NCBI RefSeq assembly: GCF_003240565.2
Contig: NZ_CP117256.1
Location: 248,001-312,000, forward strand
Length of the DNA stretch: 64,000 nt
Origin: Rhizobium tumorigenes
GTDB taxonomy: Bacteria > Pseudomonadota > Alphaproteobacteria > Rhizobiales > Rhizobiaceae
Reading direction: 5' to 3'
Below, piece by piece: positions 16,809 through 25,788 of this stretch; positions within the stretch are counted from its first letter, which is position 1, and each line of letters begins with the position of its first letter. The translations under genes and the position numbers were made by a program. The notes beneath the pieces were generated by a model that was not told the origin of the DNA, ran no database searches, and saw nothing but the letters and a program-made list of their open reading frames with translations.

Positions 16809-18065
16809 TTATTTACTGGACAGGAACTTTTTCTGGGCTTTGGTCATGTAGTCCGCCCACTGATCTGCCATGGCATCACCAGAAATCTCGCCAAGCAAGG
16901 CCTGCTGCGACGTCTTGAGCGTCAGCACGTCCTTGAAGTAGGCAAACTCCTGCAAATACGTCGGCATCCGCATCGGCGTCATGTTCGGGTCGGCAAGCTC
17001 GTCGAACCAGCCCTTGAACTGGGGCGAAGCATAGAAGGGATCCTTCTGGGCCGACTTCAAAACGGGCAGAGTGCCGACCCGCTTGTTCCACTCCATGTTG
17101 CCCTCTGGGCCTTCAAGCGTGGAGAGCAGCTTCCAGGCGAGATACTTGTTCTCGCTTTTGGCCATCATCGACCAGCCGACGTAACCGATCGTCGGGAAAG
17201 CCTTGCCGTCTGAACCCTTTGGCATGGAAGTCACGCCGAAGTCCTCGGGCTTCATGCGATCCGCGATTGCAATCAGAGCATCCGGATCCTGGTCCAGCAT
17301 CGCGCAGGTGCCGGAATAGAAGCCGGCGACGACCTCGTTGAAACCCCAATTGACGCTGTCCTTCGGAGCAAGACCCTTCTTGTAGTAATCGACGAGGAAA
17401 TTCAGGCCCTTCTTCCAGCCTGCATCATTCAGCGTCGAGACGCCATCCTTCGTGAAGAAATCGGATGAGCCGGCGTTGGAGGCACCGAACATCATCCAGC
17501 CGTTGAGGCCGCCAGGACCGCCACGCAGGCAATAGCCGGACTTGCCGGTCTTCTCGACAATCTTCTTGGAGACGTCGAGGAACTCATCCATGGTCTTCGG
17601 CGGCTCGCTCACACCCGCCTGAGCGAAAAGCTTCTTGTTGTAGAACATCGCCCGCAGATAGAGGCCGTATGGCAGCGTGTACGCGGTGTTCTTGACATCG
17701 CGGCCCAGTGCAAGCGCCTGTTCGGTGAGATCGGACGTGTACTGCCACTTGGCAAGATATGGCTCAAGGCTCTCGAGCTGGCCGTTGTTTGCGTAAAGCG
17801 ACAGCCAATTGTCAGGCATTTCGACGATGTCCGGCACGTCGCCTGCCGAAACCATGGTGGCGAACTTCTGGAATGCTTCGCTCCAGGGCAGCGAGGTGAT
17901 CTCGACTGTCGTTCCCGGGTTGGCCGCCTCGAACTTCGAGACGATGGACTTCAATGTGACGGTCCGTTCCGGACTTGTCAGGACTTCAACGATCTTGAGC
18001 TTCGTATCCGCGAACGCGGTGCTGGCCATCAACGACATTGCGGCCACAAGAATTAACCGTTTCAT
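16809..18065 (-). CDS. Sugar ABC transporter periplasmic binding protein
   Basis: A 418-residue extracellular solute-binding protein of the family 1 (CUT1) type. It begins with a Sec signal peptide, MKRLILVAAMSLMASTAFA, with cleavage expected after AFA at residue 19. Typical features follow: WSEAFQKFATMVSAGDVPDIV near 60-80, and YGLYLRAMFYNKKLFAQAG in the hinge region. It is the first gene of the leftward operon, with a good AAGGGGA ribosome-binding site before ATG 18063-18065, and it determines which glycoside or oligosaccharide is imported. Substrate cannot be read from sequence. Its promoter shares the divergent region with the GH5 gene. Confidence 0.95.
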   Translation of the reverse strand: MKRLILVAAMSLMASTAFADTKLKIVEVLTSPERTVTLKSIVSKFEAANPGTTVEITSLPWSEAFQKFATMVSAGDVPDIVEMPDNWLSLYANNGQLESLEPYLAKWQYTSDLTEQALALGRDVKNTAYTLPYGLYLRAMFYNKKLFAQAGVSEPPKTMDEFLDVSKKIVEKTGKSGYCLRGGPGGLNGWMMFGASNAGSSDFFTKDGVSTLNDAGWKKGLNFLVDYYKKGLAPKDSVNWGFNEVVAGFYSGTCAMLDQDPDALIAIADRMKPEDFGVTSMPKGSDGKAFPTIGYVGWSMMAKSENKYLAWKLLSTLEGPEGNMEWNKRVGTLPVLKSAQKDPFYASPQFKGWFDELADPNMTPMRMPTYLQEFAYFKDVLTLKTSQQALLGEISGDAMADQWADYMTKAQKKFLSSK

Positions 18066-18142
18066 GCAATCCCCTTTTATTAGTATGATCTAAGCATGCT
18101 TGATGGCCAGGGTCTCCAGGACATCTGAAAACTTTGTAAAGA

Positions 18143-18172
18143 AGATTGGCGACAATTGTCAATCGCCAATCT
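18143..18172. promoter_or_regulatory. Perfect-armed palindromic operator in the divergent control region
   Basis: AGATTGGCGA and its exact reverse complement TCGCCAATCT flank a 10-base centre CAATTGTCAA, a 30-base element between the divergently transcribed binding-protein and GH5 genes (194-base intergenic region). The word ATTGGCGACAAT recurs upstream of the kinase gene at 13703-13714. GntR/FCD regulators bind short palindromes of this sort, and one such gene is encoded two genes to the right. Confidence 0.65.
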
Positions 18173-18259
18173 TGCGTAGTTTCCCAAAGCCGCTTATGCA
18201 TTCCCTTGCAGGCGTCGCCAGCACCGGCCCATCAGTGAAACAGCAAGCAGGATAGAATT

Positions 18260-20242
18260 ATGCAGCTCCAGCCTCTTACAGTCCGCGGCGCCTCTTTTCG
18301 CGACAGCGCAGGCCGAGAAGCTCTGTTAAGGGGCGTCAATCTTGGTGGCGATTGCAAATTCCCCTACCCCTACGGCGGCACCAATCACCCGTCAGATTTT
18401 TCCGACCATCGGACTGTCAGCTTCATTGGTCGGCCTTTTCCTCTGGAGGACGCCGACGAGCATCTTGGCAGATTGAGGCACTGGGGGTTCAACGTGCTCC
18501 GCCTGCTGACCACATGGGAAGCGGTGGAGCATGAAGGGCCGGGCATCTATGACGAGGCCTATCTGGATTATTTCACGGCCCTTTGCCGCAAGGCCGGAGA
18601 ATACGGAATGTATGTCTTTGTCGACTTTCACGAAGATGCGTGGAGCCGCATGACGGGCGGAAGTGGCGCTCCAGGATGGGTCTTTGAGGCTGTCGGACTT
18701 GACTTTACCAAGTTCCACCCGGCGGGCCTCTCGCACGTTATGCAGCTGAAATATGACTATGCTCTGGGCGGTCGACAGGACAGTTATCCCCAGATGACCT
18801 GGGGCTCCAACCATCGGCTTTCGCCCGGTGGCATCATGTGGACCCTGTTCTTCACGGGACGGCTCTTTACGCCGGACTTTCTGATCGACGGCGTCAACGT
18901 GCAGGATTTCCTGCAGTCGCACTACATCGGCGCCATGAAGGCGGTCGCAGCGCGGGTCGCCGACCTCCCGAACGTGCTAGGCTTCGACACGTTGAACGAG
19001 CCCGTGCCCGGCTGGATCGGCAAGCAGATTAGCTATCGCCATTTGCGGCCCAGTGCCGACAATCCCTCCAACCCGCGCATTGGCCTTGCTCTGTCGCCAC
19101 TCGACAATCTGCTGGCCGCCCAGGGAATTCCGGTATCGGTGCCGCGCATCCTGCGCGATCCCGGCACAGGTGCGTTTTCGGTCGGCGATGAGGAGATCAT
19201 CAATCCCGACGGCGTATCGATCTGGCTGCCGGGAAAAGCCTGCCCGTTCGAGGCTGCCGGCGCCTATACGGTGAAAGATGGCAAGGTTACCGCGATCGAT
19301 GAAGATTTCTTCTGCGGTAGCAAGATCCGCCCGGTGACTGCCGCCGAAGACGCCTATGCACCGCTTTTCCACGGGGTTGCAAAGGCCATACAGGCCTTCA
19401 ATCCGTCGTGGGCATTGTTTGCCGAACTAGAGCCATACAGCATCTATGTCGGCGGTCCCTTCCCTAAGGCCATGCCATCGCATGCAGTAAATGCCAGCCA
19501 CTGGTACGACAGCTCGACGCTGTACACCAAGAGCTTCAATGCCGAACAGGCTTACGATTTCACCACTGGCCAGATGCTTTACGGCCGTGAAGCCATCAAG
19601 GCCAGCTACGTGAAGCAGATGCAGGACATTGCCGATCTATCCAAGACGTTAGGGCCTGATGGCGCTCCGACGCTCATTGGCGAATTCGGTATCCCGTTTG
19701 ACCTCGATGGCGCGGCCGCATACCAAGCTTGGGAAAAAGGCGATCGAAGCAGCGCTCCCTGGCAGCAGCACATCGATGCATTGACGCTGACATATGAAGC
19801 GTTTGATGAACTGAAGCTGCATGGCACGCTGTGGAACTATACGGCGTCGAATCGCAACGCCTTGGAGATCGGCGATGGCTGGAACCAAGAGGATCTTTCG
19901 ATCTACTCAGTTGACCAACGCGAAAATCCCGAGGATCCGAACTCGGGCGGGCGGGCCGTCGAGGGTTTTTGCCGCCCCTTCGTGCGCTTTGCGCAGGGAA
20001 ACCTGATCCGACTGTCGTTCGCCGCCGACCATCGTGTTTTCCATGCGGAGATCAAGGTCAACGGTGACATCGAGGCGGACAGCGAAATATATCTTCCGCG
20101 GCTCCATTTCGGCAACCAGCCCATCATCGAAACGAACGGCCCGTCGGCAAGCGTCGTCTACGACAGCGCGACACAATGCGCACTGATCCGCGCTGCGCAC
20201 GGATTGCTGGAAATCCGGGTGAAGCCCGAAACCAACTTGTAA
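18260..20242 (+). CDS. Glycoside hydrolase family 5 enzyme, cytoplasmic
   Basis: A 660-residue GH5-type retaining glycosidase, large for the family and reminiscent of the endoglycoceramidase/glucosylceramidase branch. The barrel begins at LRGVNLGGDCKF; the acid/base glutamate is Glu247 in GFDTLNEPVPGW and the nucleophile is Glu475 in TLIGEFGIPF, with an HWYD segment between them (about 414-417). A C-terminal beta domain (about 560-655) follows. There is no signal peptide, so it acts on substrate after import by the divergent ABC transporter. ATG 18260 follows AGGA. It opens the rightward set of genes. Substrate is uncertain: a beta-glucoside or glycoconjugate is plausible. Confidence 0.85.
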   Translation: MQLQPLTVRGASFRDSAGREALLRGVNLGGDCKFPYPYGGTNHPSDFSDHRTVSFIGRPFPLEDADEHLGRLRHWGFNVLRLLTTWEAVEHEGPGIYDEAYLDYFTALCRKAGEYGMYVFVDFHEDAWSRMTGGSGAPGWVFEAVGLDFTKFHPAGLSHVMQLKYDYALGGRQDSYPQMTWGSNHRLSPGGIMWTLFFTGRLFTPDFLIDGVNVQDFLQSHYIGAMKAVAARVADLPNVLGFDTLNEPVPGWIGKQISYRHLRPSADNPSNPRIGLALSPLDNLLAAQGIPVSVPRILRDPGTGAFSVGDEEIINPDGVSIWLPGKACPFEAAGAYTVKDGKVTAIDEDFFCGSKIRPVTAAEDAYAPLFHGVAKAIQAFNPSWALFAELEPYSIYVGGPFPKAMPSHAVNASHWYDSSTLYTKSFNAEQAYDFTTGQMLYGREAIKASYVKQMQDIADLSKTLGPDGAPTLIGEFGIPFDLDGAAAYQAWEKGDRSSAPWQQHIDALTLTYEAFDELKLHGTLWNYTASNRNALEIGDGWNQEDLSIYSVDQRENPEDPNSGGRAVEGFCRPFVRFAQGNLIRLSFAADHRVFHAEIKVNGDIEADSEIYLPRLHFGNQPIIETNGPSASVVYDSATQCALIRAAHGLLEIRVKPETNL

Positions 20243-20328
20243 CACCGGGGCAGGTGTCGCAAGAAAGAGATAGTCATATCAGCCCGCTCGCGTCACTGAG
20301 ACCGGGGATCGTGGAGGAAACAAATTCG

Positions 20329-21048
20329 ATGGCACTGCGCTCTATTTCGCCGATCGTGAAGATGCCTATCGAGGTGCAGGCAACGGACGCGCTGCGGGAC
20401 GCCATCGTCAATGGTGGCATCGCGCCGGGCGAACGCATCACGGAGCTCCAGCTATCGGAAGAAATGGGTCTGTCCCGGGCGACGTTGCGCAGTGCGCTGC
20501 ACCAGCTTGCAAAAGAAGGCTTGATGACCCTCATTCCTTACACAGGCTGGAGTGTCATCAGCATGACCTCCGTCGATGTTTGGGAGCTTTACACATTGCG
20601 ATCAGCTATAGAGCGTCTTGCGGCCCAGCTTGTCGCAAGAGCAATTGACGATCATGGCAGGAAAGTCATCCAAACCGCATTCGAAAGCGTGATCACTGCC
20701 TGCGAAACGGCGAACGGCAGTGCGATCGCGGCAGCTGACTTTGCCCTTCACAAAGCCATCATAGAACTGACCGGGCATAATCGATTGATTGCTCAATATG
20801 GGCTCATCGAGCAGCAGATACGAATATCGATCCGCTCCAGCGATGCGCTGATCGCCAGCGGCGACGAAATCATCGAGCAGCACCGACCGATCGTCGATGC
20901 CATTATCGGCGGCAGCCCAGAGCTGGCTGGGGCACTGTCAGAGCAGCATAACCTTACCGAGGGGCAGAAACTATCGGACCATCTGCGGTCGCGGGAAGAG
21001 ACAAACCCTCCAACAAGCGAGCGGAAACCGTTCACACGTGAACGGTAG
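20329..21048 (+). CDS. GntR-family regulator with FCD domain
   Basis: A 239-residue transcription factor. The N-terminal winged helix spans about residues 15-75 (TDALRDAIVNGGIAPGERITE, then LSEEMGLSRATLRSALHQL as the recognition region), and the FCD ligand-binding domain spans about 85-215. ATG 20329 is chosen because GGAGGA precedes it and because the upstream part of the frame overlaps the GH5 gene in another frame. It lies between the GH5 and PLP-enzyme genes and is the obvious local regulator of the island; the palindromes at 18143 and 13686 are candidate binding sites. FCD regulators are usually repressors released by a pathway metabolite. Confidence 0.9.
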   Translation: MALRSISPIVKMPIEVQATDALRDAIVNGGIAPGERITELQLSEEMGLSRATLRSALHQLAKEGLMTLIPYTGWSVISMTSVDVWELYTLRSAIERLAAQLVARAIDDHGRKVIQTAFESVITACETANGSAIAAADFALHKAIIELTGHNRLIAQYGLIEQQIRISIRSSDALIASGDEIIEQHRPIVDAIIGGSPELAGALSEQHNLTEGQKLSDHLRSREETNPPTSERKPFTRER

Positions 21049-21109
21049 CGCCCGGTACCGAGCGTCCCAGGGCGGCAACGTCGCCGGCGTTCTTTCAAAG
21101 GAAATGCAC

Positions 21110-22279
21110 ATGGATTTTGAGGATAGCATTCTTCAGCAGGCTTCCCGCATCGTCGCCCATGATGAGGCGAATGCTTATGATGCGGTGGTGCCGCCGATAG
21201 TACAGACCTCGCTGTTCACCTTCTCCAGCTATGAAGAAATGGTCTCGACATATCGCGGAGAGACAAGCCGTCCTGTTTATACGCGAGGCCTCAACCCAAC
21301 GGTCCGGGCCTTCGAAGACATGCTTGCGAAACTGGAAGGTGCCGACGACGCACTCGGGTTTGCCAGCGGTATGGCGGCGATTGCCTCTACAATCTTGTCC
21401 TTCGTCAAGCCCGGCGACCGGATCGTCGCAGTGCGGCATATTTATCCCGACGCTTTTCGGCTTTTCGGCACCCTGCTGGCCCGCATGAACGTCGGCGTGG
21501 ATTATGTGGATGGGCGCGACCATGGCGAAGTTCGCAAAGCCTTGCCTGGAGCCAAGCTGTTCTACATGGAAAGCCCGACGAGCTGGGTCATGGAAACGCA
21601 TGATGTCGGCACGCTCGCAGCGCATGCCCGCGAGTTCGGGGTTCTGACGGTCATCGACAACAGCTGGGCAACGCCGGTCTTTCAGCAACCCTTGTCGCTC
21701 GGGGTGGATCTGGTTCTTCATTCGGCTTCGAAGTATCTCGGTGGTCATAGCGACGTCGTCGCCGGTGTGGTGGCCGGTTCCAAGGAACTTGTCGGGCGTA
21801 TCCGTTCAGAAGCCTATCCCTATCTCGGAGGCAAGCTGTCACCGTTCGACGCGTGGCTCATCATCAGGGGCTTGCGCACCTTGCCAATCCGCATGAAGGC
21901 GCACGAGTCCTCGGCAGTCACCATTGCGCAACGGTTGCAAGCGCATGCGCAGGTGGAGCAAGTCTATCATCCCACCTTAGCCGGGGGCTTGCCGGCCGGT
22001 CTGACGGGGACATCAGGGCTGTTTTCGTTTGTTTTCAAGGAAAGCATCGATGTCAGCATATTTTGCAATGCGCTCAAGTATTTCAAGCTTGGCGTCAGTT
22101 GGGGCGGCCATGAAAGTCTGGTCGTGCCGGCGGAAGTCGTCCTTCAGCAAAAAGCGCTACCGAACTCAGCGCAAACTTTCGGCATCAATCCGCGGTCCGT
22201 TCGCCTGCACGTTGGGCTTGAAGGCACTGAGACGCTCTGGGCTGATCTCGAAAACGCAATCGCGACCGCGGCAGGCTGA
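21110..22279 (+). CDS. Cys/Met metabolism PLP-dependent enzyme (cystathionine gamma-synthase/lyase-like)
   Basis: A 389-residue fold-type I PLP enzyme. The lysine that holds PLP is Lys208 in LHSASKYLGGHSD, the ring-stacking and N1-binding region is VIDNSWATPVFQ (Asp183), and YTRGLNPT (58-65) is the usual phosphate-binding loop from the partner subunit. Members catalyse beta- or gamma-elimination or replacement on sulfur amino acids and related compounds. ATG 21110 is preferred over 21104 because AAAGGA is seven bases upstream of it. Inside a carbohydrate island it points to an amino-acid or thio-linked aglycone rather than a plain sugar; that is inference. Confidence 0.88.
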   Translation: MDFEDSILQQASRIVAHDEANAYDAVVPPIVQTSLFTFSSYEEMVSTYRGETSRPVYTRGLNPTVRAFEDMLAKLEGADDALGFASGMAAIASTILSFVKPGDRIVAVRHIYPDAFRLFGTLLARMNVGVDYVDGRDHGEVRKALPGAKLFYMESPTSWVMETHDVGTLAAHAREFGVLTVIDNSWATPVFQQPLSLGVDLVLHSASKYLGGHSDVVAGVVAGSKELVGRIRSEAYPYLGGKLSPFDAWLIIRGLRTLPIRMKAHESSAVTIAQRLQAHAQVEQVYHPTLAGGLPAGLTGTSGLFSFVFKESIDVSIFCNALKYFKLGVSWGGHESLVVPAEVVLQQKALPNSAQTFGINPRSVRLHVGLEGTETLWADLENAIATAAG

Positions 22280-22374
22280 CCCGGATGGCGTCACCTGCTC
22301 TGCATCCGACAGCATAGGTACTTCCACAAGATCTCGAACTAGGGCCTTTTCGGCCGGAAAGCTGGAGCATCCAT

Positions 22375-23169
22375 ATGGCAAACTCGCTCAATACGCCTCC
22401 ACTGTCGCGATATAGCGGGCCAAACCAACCCGACCTCGATACTGAGGAAATCTGGGCCGCCCGCGTCGATCTGGCGGCCTGCTTCCGAATGGCGGCGCGA
22501 TATGGCATGGAGGAAGGCATATGCAACCATTTCTCAGCTGTCGTGCCCGGTTACGACGACCTGTTCATTGTTAATCCGTATGGATTTGCCTTCAGTGAAC
22601 TGACAGCATCGATGCTGCTCATCTGTGACTTCCATGGCAATGTGATCTCCGGCAATGGCGCACCTGAGGCTACTGCCTTCTTCATTCATGCACGAATCCA
22701 CAAAAATATCCCGCGGGCCAAAGCCGCTTTCCATACCCACATGCCCTACGCGACGGCGCTTTGCATGACCGAAGGCGACCCTCTGATTTTTGCAGGCCAG
22801 ACGGCATTGAAATTCTACGGGAGAACGGCGGTCGACAGTGCCTATAACGGCTTGGCCCTCGACGTTCGCGAGGGAGACCGCATAGCCGGCGCAATCGGCG
22901 ATGCTGACATCGTCTTTATGAAGCATCATGGCGTCATTGTGTGTGCGCCCAATATCGCTGAAGCGTGGGACGACCTGTATTACCTGGAACGAGCATGTGA
23001 AGTGCAAACGCTGGCGCTCTCGACCGGACGAAAGGTCGAGCCGGTCGCTCCGGATATCGCGCAGGCCGCCTATCAACAGATGCGGGAAGGCGATCCGGAG
23101 TCCGCTATACTGCATTTGGATTCGATAAAGCGGACTCTGACCAGAGAAGAACCGAAGTTCAGGGAATGA
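22375..23169 (+). CDS. Class II aldolase/adducin family protein
   Basis: A 264-residue zinc-dependent aldolase-type protein. Metal ligands are visible as His120 and His122 (FHTHMP) and the later HH pair 184-185 (MKHHG); Glu98 (GAPEAT) is in the catalytic base position. These enzymes cleave phosphorylated sugars by retro-aldol chemistry or act as decarboxylases or epimerases. ATG 22375 has GGAG upstream, 95 bases after the PLP enzyme stop, so the two are likely co-transcribed. It ends the rightward set. Product identity is unknown; a C2 or C3 fragment that feeds the kinase branch would fit. Confidence 0.88.
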   Translation: MANSLNTPPLSRYSGPNQPDLDTEEIWAARVDLAACFRMAARYGMEEGICNHFSAVVPGYDDLFIVNPYGFAFSELTASMLLICDFHGNVISGNGAPEATAFFIHARIHKNIPRAKAAFHTHMPYATALCMTEGDPLIFAGQTALKFYGRTAVDSAYNGLALDVREGDRIAGAIGDADIVFMKHHGVIVCAPNIAEAWDDLYYLERACEVQTLALSTGRKVEPVAPDIAQAAYQQMREGDPESAILHLDSIKRTLTREEPKFRE

Positions 23170-23754
23170 ATGTTTCGCGCGAAAGGCCGATTTGGCGCTC
23201 GCTTATATCAAAGGCGAGGTACTCATTCGTTCCGCTTCATAATATTATCGGCTAGGGTATCAGGGGTATCTATTACTGCAGTGACTGGTGACCTAACTTA
23301 TGTTTAGTTCCTCGAGGCCAAGAGCATGGGCCTGCACCGTGCGCTTGAACGGTATTGAACCCGCGACCGGATGGCCGAATTGAATAAGCGTCTGAAACGC
23401 CACGCTTTTTTGCATAAAGCCTATTTCTGGAATGTCTGTTCCAGCGACAGCTCTATGTTCGATACCAATTCCCCGTAAGCACATTAATATGGCAGGTGCA
23501 CGATGCCACGCAAGTGCGCCACCGAAATTCCCACCTCCTGTCCTCTGGATTCGAACGACAGTCGACAAGGGGCCACTGCCGTACTGCCGCAGTCTGATCC
23601 GTAAAGGTGGCTCCAACATTTTGTAACAACAAACGACACACTGCAACAGTAGCAAGGCTCATAATGTCATTGAGCTTCGCATCGCCTCCAAACATCGATC
23701 TAACTTGGTCGCCAAATAGGACCGGGTAGAGCGTTTTAGTCAAAGGGAAAATTC
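23170..23754. other. Intergenic region with no convincing gene
   Basis: A 120-codon minus-strand frame (23293-23655) exists, but it lacks a ribosome-binding site and does not resemble a known family. The stretch contains one copy of a 50-base repeat at 23614-23663 that recurs at 61069. The last 60 bases lead into the exported protein gene and should hold its promoter. Confidence 0.4.
23614..23663. repeat. Dispersed ~50-bp repeat, copy 1
   Basis: CAACATTT, then ACAACAAACGACACAC, then GCAACAG and a closing GGCTCATA match a second copy at 61069-61120 with few differences. The shared core is 16 identical bases. Neither copy lies in a gene. Confidence 0.5.
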
Positions 23755-24126
23755 ATGACACGTCATGTCATCGCGTTCACCGCGGCCGCTGCTCTGACCG
23801 CTATCGCCGCCGTACCGGCCTTCCCGCAGGTCGTAATCTACGATGGCGAGCCTTCAGATCCCTACTCGGTCGACGGGAACACGGAATCCAACTTTCTAGA
23901 TTCTTGGAACCGCCATCATGACGATCAGAACCGCTGGTCCGGGCAACAGTCTAGCTTTGGACCGGGTGACGTCATTACCTTGCTTGAAGGTCGCGGCTAC
24001 CGAGTGAGGAATGTTCAGGATGTCGGCGAACGTTATCTGGTCAAGGCAACCCGTGGCGGCGACAACCTGCTTGTGAGCGTATCGCGGTCTGGCGATATCA
24101 TGGGTGTTGTGCACGACCAGAGATAA
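23755..24126 (+). CDS. Small exported protein of unknown function
   Basis: A 123-residue protein with a clear Sec signal peptide (MTRHVIAFTAAAALTAIAAVPAFP, cleavage near residue 24), then a polar linker (about 30-70, rich in Asp, Ser, Asn and Trp) and a C-terminal compact domain starting FGPGDVITLLEGRGYRVRN and ending LVSVSRSGDIMGVVHDQR. The C-terminal part resembles small PepSY-like periplasmic modules, but I would not assign the family firmly. ATG 23755 follows AAGGGAAA. It stands alone between the catabolic island and the MATE gene; expected in the periplasm. Confidence 0.75.
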   Translation: MTRHVIAFTAAAALTAIAAVPAFPQVVIYDGEPSDPYSVDGNTESNFLDSWNRHHDDQNRWSGQQSSFGPGDVITLLEGRGYRVRNVQDVGERYLVKATRGGDNLLVSVSRSGDIMGVVHDQR

Positions 24127-24354
24127 AAGTGATACCGGATTTCGCACGGTGAAGAGCTCACTCGCATATTGATTCCAGGGTCATAGCGTGGCAGTTCTGA
24201 TTTCCAAACGGCTCAAAGCTCAGATGCGTTCTAACTTCGAAACGTTTGAAGGACGCTGATCCGATGAGCGTGACTTGGCCTTGCATGGGCAATAAAATTA
24301 GGGCGCCATCCATTAATAGATTTAGAGTTTTGCGCGTAAGGACGAGGGAACCCG

Positions 24355-25788
24355 ATGACACATGCAACGGACGCCATTGCCCAACCGTCACCTATGAATC
24401 CACGCATCCGGCGCATGCTCACAGATCCGATCCTGCCCATGCTTGTTCGCCTAGCCTGGCCAAACGTCCTTATCATGCTGGTACAGGCGTCGACTGGGCT
24501 CATAGAGACTTGGTGGCTATCCCATCTGGGTACCGATGTGCTCGCCGGAATGGCGCTCGTGTTCCCTGCAGTCATGCTGATGCAGATGATGTCTGCCGGT
24601 GCATTCGGCGGAGCAATTTCGTCAGGGATTGCGCGCGCGCTCGGCGGAGGTCGAAACGCGGACGCAAATCAACTTGCGACCCACGCCATCATCATCAACG
24701 TCATTCTTGGCTTCATATTTACAGCGATCATGCTGGCTTTCGGACGGCGGATTTATCGGGCGCTAGGCGGCGGTGGCAGTGAGATTGAGACTGCTCTCAT
24801 CTATTCCAATGTTGTTTTCAGCGGAATGGCATTCGTTTGGCTGATGAATGGCCTAGCTAGTATCGTGCGTGGTACGGGTAACGTGCTTGTACCGGGTATC
24901 GTCACCTGCGGCGGTGCGATTGTGCTTGTTTTTGTGTCGCCGCTCCTGATTTTTGGCTTCGGGCCAGTCCCCGCCATGGGGGTTGCCGGTGGAGGATTGG
25001 CGTTGTTGCTCTATAACTTTTGTGGCACCGCTATTCTCGGATGGTATATTTTGTCAGGCCGAAATGCCGTTGTTTTCGGACGTGATGCCCTGAGCTTTGA
25101 TCGCTTTCGAGACATAGCGCGGCTGGGCGCCGTCTCATCTGTCAACTCTGTGCTCACGAATGTCACGATAGGCGTGGCAACGGCGATTGTGGCTGCTCAT
25201 TCAAGCGTGCAGGCAGTCGCAGGCTTCGGTACCGCTGCAAGGCTTGAATACCTTCTCATGCCCGTGATATTCGGGATCGGCGCTCCGATGGTTGCCTTGA
25301 TAGGGACCAATATCGGCGCCGGTCAGTGCGATAGAGCCATCAAGATTGCGTTAACGGGCGCTGCTCTATCGTTTGCAATTACGGAAACGATTGGTATCAT
25401 CGCTGCGATATTTCCTCATGAATGGATTAGTCTGTTCAGCCATGCTGCCGGGGCTATCGATACAGGCGTCAGCTACCTGCAGGTGATCGGGCCCGTCTAC
25501 GGGTTCTCCGGGATGGGCATGGCTCTTTACTTTGCTTCCCAAGGGGCAGGCCAACTGCGTTGGCCTATGTGTTGCGGATTACTCCGGCTGGCCGTTGCAG
25601 GAGTTGGCGGATGGCTTGCGGTAGAGATTTCAGGTTCGCTACAAGGCTTATACGCTGCCATGGCAATCGCACTTGTTGTCTATTCCACACTTTTGGCGCT
25701 GGCGATACGCTCTGGCGTTTGGTTTCACGCCTCCGCCGATGAGGGCTCAGGCTCCCTGAGGCCGCAGCCGTCCCGCGGCCAGCATTAG
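24355..25788 (+). CDS. MATE-family multidrug/metabolite antiporter
   Basis: A 477-residue MATE transporter with twelve membrane segments arranged as two halves. The first helix region LPMLVRLAWPNVLIMLVQA and the repeated second-half start FRDIARLGAVSSVNSVLT are typical. The conserved MxxGxxxxxxSxxG-type segment is MMSAGAFGGAISSGIARALGGG at about 75-96. It would exchange Na+ or H+ for cationic drugs or metabolites across the inner membrane. ATG 24355 follows GAGGGAA. No regulator adjoins it directly. The 20 C-terminal residues are polar and probably cytoplasmic. Confidence 0.92.
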   Translation: MTHATDAIAQPSPMNPRIRRMLTDPILPMLVRLAWPNVLIMLVQASTGLIETWWLSHLGTDVLAGMALVFPAVMLMQMMSAGAFGGAISSGIARALGGGRNADANQLATHAIIINVILGFIFTAIMLAFGRRIYRALGGGGSEIETALIYSNVVFSGMAFVWLMNGLASIVRGTGNVLVPGIVTCGGAIVLVFVSPLLIFGFGPVPAMGVAGGGLALLLYNFCGTAILGWYILSGRNAVVFGRDALSFDRFRDIARLGAVSSVNSVLTNVTIGVATAIVAAHSSVQAVAGFGTAARLEYLLMPVIFGIGAPMVALIGTNIGAGQCDRAIKIALTGAALSFAITETIGIIAAIFPHEWISLFSHAAGAIDTGVSYLQVIGPVYGFSGMGMALYFASQGAGQLRWPMCCGLLRLAVAGVGGWLAVEISGSLQGLYAAMAIALVVYSTLLALAIRSGVWFHASADEGSGSLRPQPSRGQH

